IMG/VR virus record: IMGVR_UViG_3300031403_000045
Span: 1-22,718 of that record
Origin: a virus
Strand: one strand, 5' to 3'
DNA length: 22,718 nucleotides
Both the position numbers and the translations under genes were made by a program. The notes under the pieces are model-generated. The model did not search any database. It was not told the DNA's origin and was given only the letters and a program-made list of their open reading frames with translations. Positions 21,906-22,718 of the stretch are shown in pieces; within the stretch, counting starts at the first letter, position 1; the number at the start of each line of letters is the position of its first letter.

Positions 21906-22718
21906 TTAAATCCTCATTTTCGCCGCCGACCCTATGGTCGAACGTTCGTTGTCTTTAAAAAGTTCGTCTAGTGTATGCCGATGCGGGATTATTTCAACTT
22001 GTTGCTGTTGCGCCACCACCGTCGGGCTTTTCGCGTTTGCTACTAAGCACATATATCTGAACGCATCGGCAAAGTCACTCGCCCAATCATGCAAAGGCTT
22101 ATCAAGAAACACCTTATTCACCTCGTCGTACTTACGACGGTATACGCGTAACGCTTCTATGCCATATTCCACGCGGGGGTGCATATAAATGTTGGGGAAC
22201 GTTGCGCGTACTGCGTCTATCCCGTGCTGAACCTTTAACGACGGCGTTACGCGGCAAGGTAAGCCGGCTTCTAGTAGTTGTTCGACGGTTGACTTACCGG
22301 TTTGCAAGGATTTCGCCCGTGCATCATGCGGTAGCCACACCGTTTCATACTCATACGGCTTCGCTTTCAAGGTATCGACGTAGTGCTGTATGGCTTGCCC
22401 GTTATTATAGTGCAAGTCAAACACACAAATCCCATCCGGTCTAGGTTGCCAAAACCAAAACACCGTCGAGTCACTTATACCGATGTCTGCCGCCGTGTAA
22501 ACAGGGAAGTTAGGGTCATAGTCGTACTTGGCGTCTATCCTGCCCTCACGTTCGGCGTTAGCAATCTGATGCGAATAGTACGTACCAATCAAGGCGGCTG
22601 AGAAACTAATCTCGAACTCTTGCTCGTATTGTTCCTCTGACATCTGCTCACGCATCAAGTCTAGTTCAGATTGCGGGAGTAAGCCGGACGTTGATGCTTT
22701 TAGTTCCTTGAAATACCA
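21906..22718 (-). CDS. Terminase large subunit, C-terminal nuclease part (partial)
   Basis: The frame is open to the right edge, so the ATPase domain lies outside; 270 residues are visible. The fragment contains the RNase H-like nuclease domain that cuts concatemers: PVYTAADIGISDSTVFWFW with the first acidic residue (visible residue 78), PHDARAK (Asp at 132), and HDWASDFADAFRYM with acidic residues at 215 and 218. The part before (EEQYEQEFEISFSAALIGTY) is the normal linker between ATPase and nuclease domains. It is followed after two bases by the portal gene. Probable headful or terminal-repeat packaging cannot be told from this piece. Confidence 0.92.
   Translation of the reverse strand, partial: WYFKELKASTSGLLPQSELDLMREQMSEEQYEQEFEISFSAALIGTYYSHQIANAEREGRIDAKYDYDPNFPVYTAADIGISDSTVFWFWQPRPDGICVFDLHYNNGQAIQHYVDTLKAKPYEYETVWLPHDARAKSLQTGKSTVEQLLEAGLPCRVTPSLKVQHGIDAVRATFPNIYMHPRVEYGIEALRVYRRKYDEVNKVFLDKPLHDWASDFADAFRYMCLVANAKSPTVVAQQQQVEIIPHRHTLDELFKDNERSTIGSAAKMRI

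Noticed and set aside
4600-22600. Many long plus-strand open frames in the late block (for example 6317-6742, 19001-19564, 22202-22444)
   Set aside because: They are antisense to well-supported minus-strand genes, lack good ribosome sites and show no recognisable protein pattern.
1-22718. Diversity-generating retroelement, expected by analogy with BPP-1
   Set aside because: No reverse transcriptase and no template/variable repeat pair is visible; the fibre repeats differ by ordinary divergence, not by adenine-specific change.

Overview
The window looks like part of the genome of a short-tailed (podovirus-like) double-stranded DNA bacteriophage. The evidence is a run of virion genes in the order large terminase, portal, small conserved protein, scaffold, HK97-type major capsid, small head protein, head-tail adaptor, tail hub, ejection proteins, tail fibre and lysis genes, with no tape-measure or sheath genes. 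The capsid and neighbouring proteins resemble the Bordetella BPP-1 / Burkholderia Bcep22 type and related marine phages. I recognise this from family knowledge and ran no search. The host cannot be fixed from the sequence. Good Shine-Dalgarno sites and a sigma70-like promoter point to a bacterium, probably a proteobacterium.

Layout. Positions 1-2794 run left to right and hold the tail of a replication-type block: the end of a protein with a Thr-Pro repeat linker, a rho-independent terminator, a small protein, a family B DNA polymerase with proofreading domain, and two very small genes, one of them a 22-residue single-membrane-segment protein. Positions 2791-22718 run right to left and hold the late block. 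In order of transcription it encodes TerL (cut by the right edge), portal, a 136-aa protein, scaffold, a 191-base structured intergenic region, major capsid, a terminator, a small head protein, a promoter, a 224-aa protein, adaptor, tail hub, a GNAT-like protein, two tail proteins (one ending in an S74 intramolecular chaperone), three internal/ejection proteins, tail fibre, an Ig-like protein, and a four-gene membrane/lysis cassette. Most late genes touch or overlap (TAATG, ATGA), which suggests translational coupling on long polycistronic messages. The two blocks converge and their last stop codons overlap inside one TTAA.

Unusual structure. (1) The perfect palindrome GTTTAAAC occurs 17 times by eye count, all between 4463 and 21710. 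About 0.3 would be expected for an 8-mer in this window. Every intergenic gap longer than 50 bases in the late block contains at least one. (2) The scaffold-capsid gap contains a 137-base nested inverted repeat (18185-18321) whose outer arms are built around two of these palindromes. (3) A third lies at the predicted start of transcription of a sigma70-like promoter at 16608-16636. (4) GATC is about 32-fold in the first 2.8 kb but almost absent (two copies) from 3083 to the right end. Together these suggest that the late block carries its own distributed DNA signal, and that the two blocks have had different histories or different restriction/methylation pressure. No RNA genes, CRISPR array, insertion sequence, integrase or retroelement was found.
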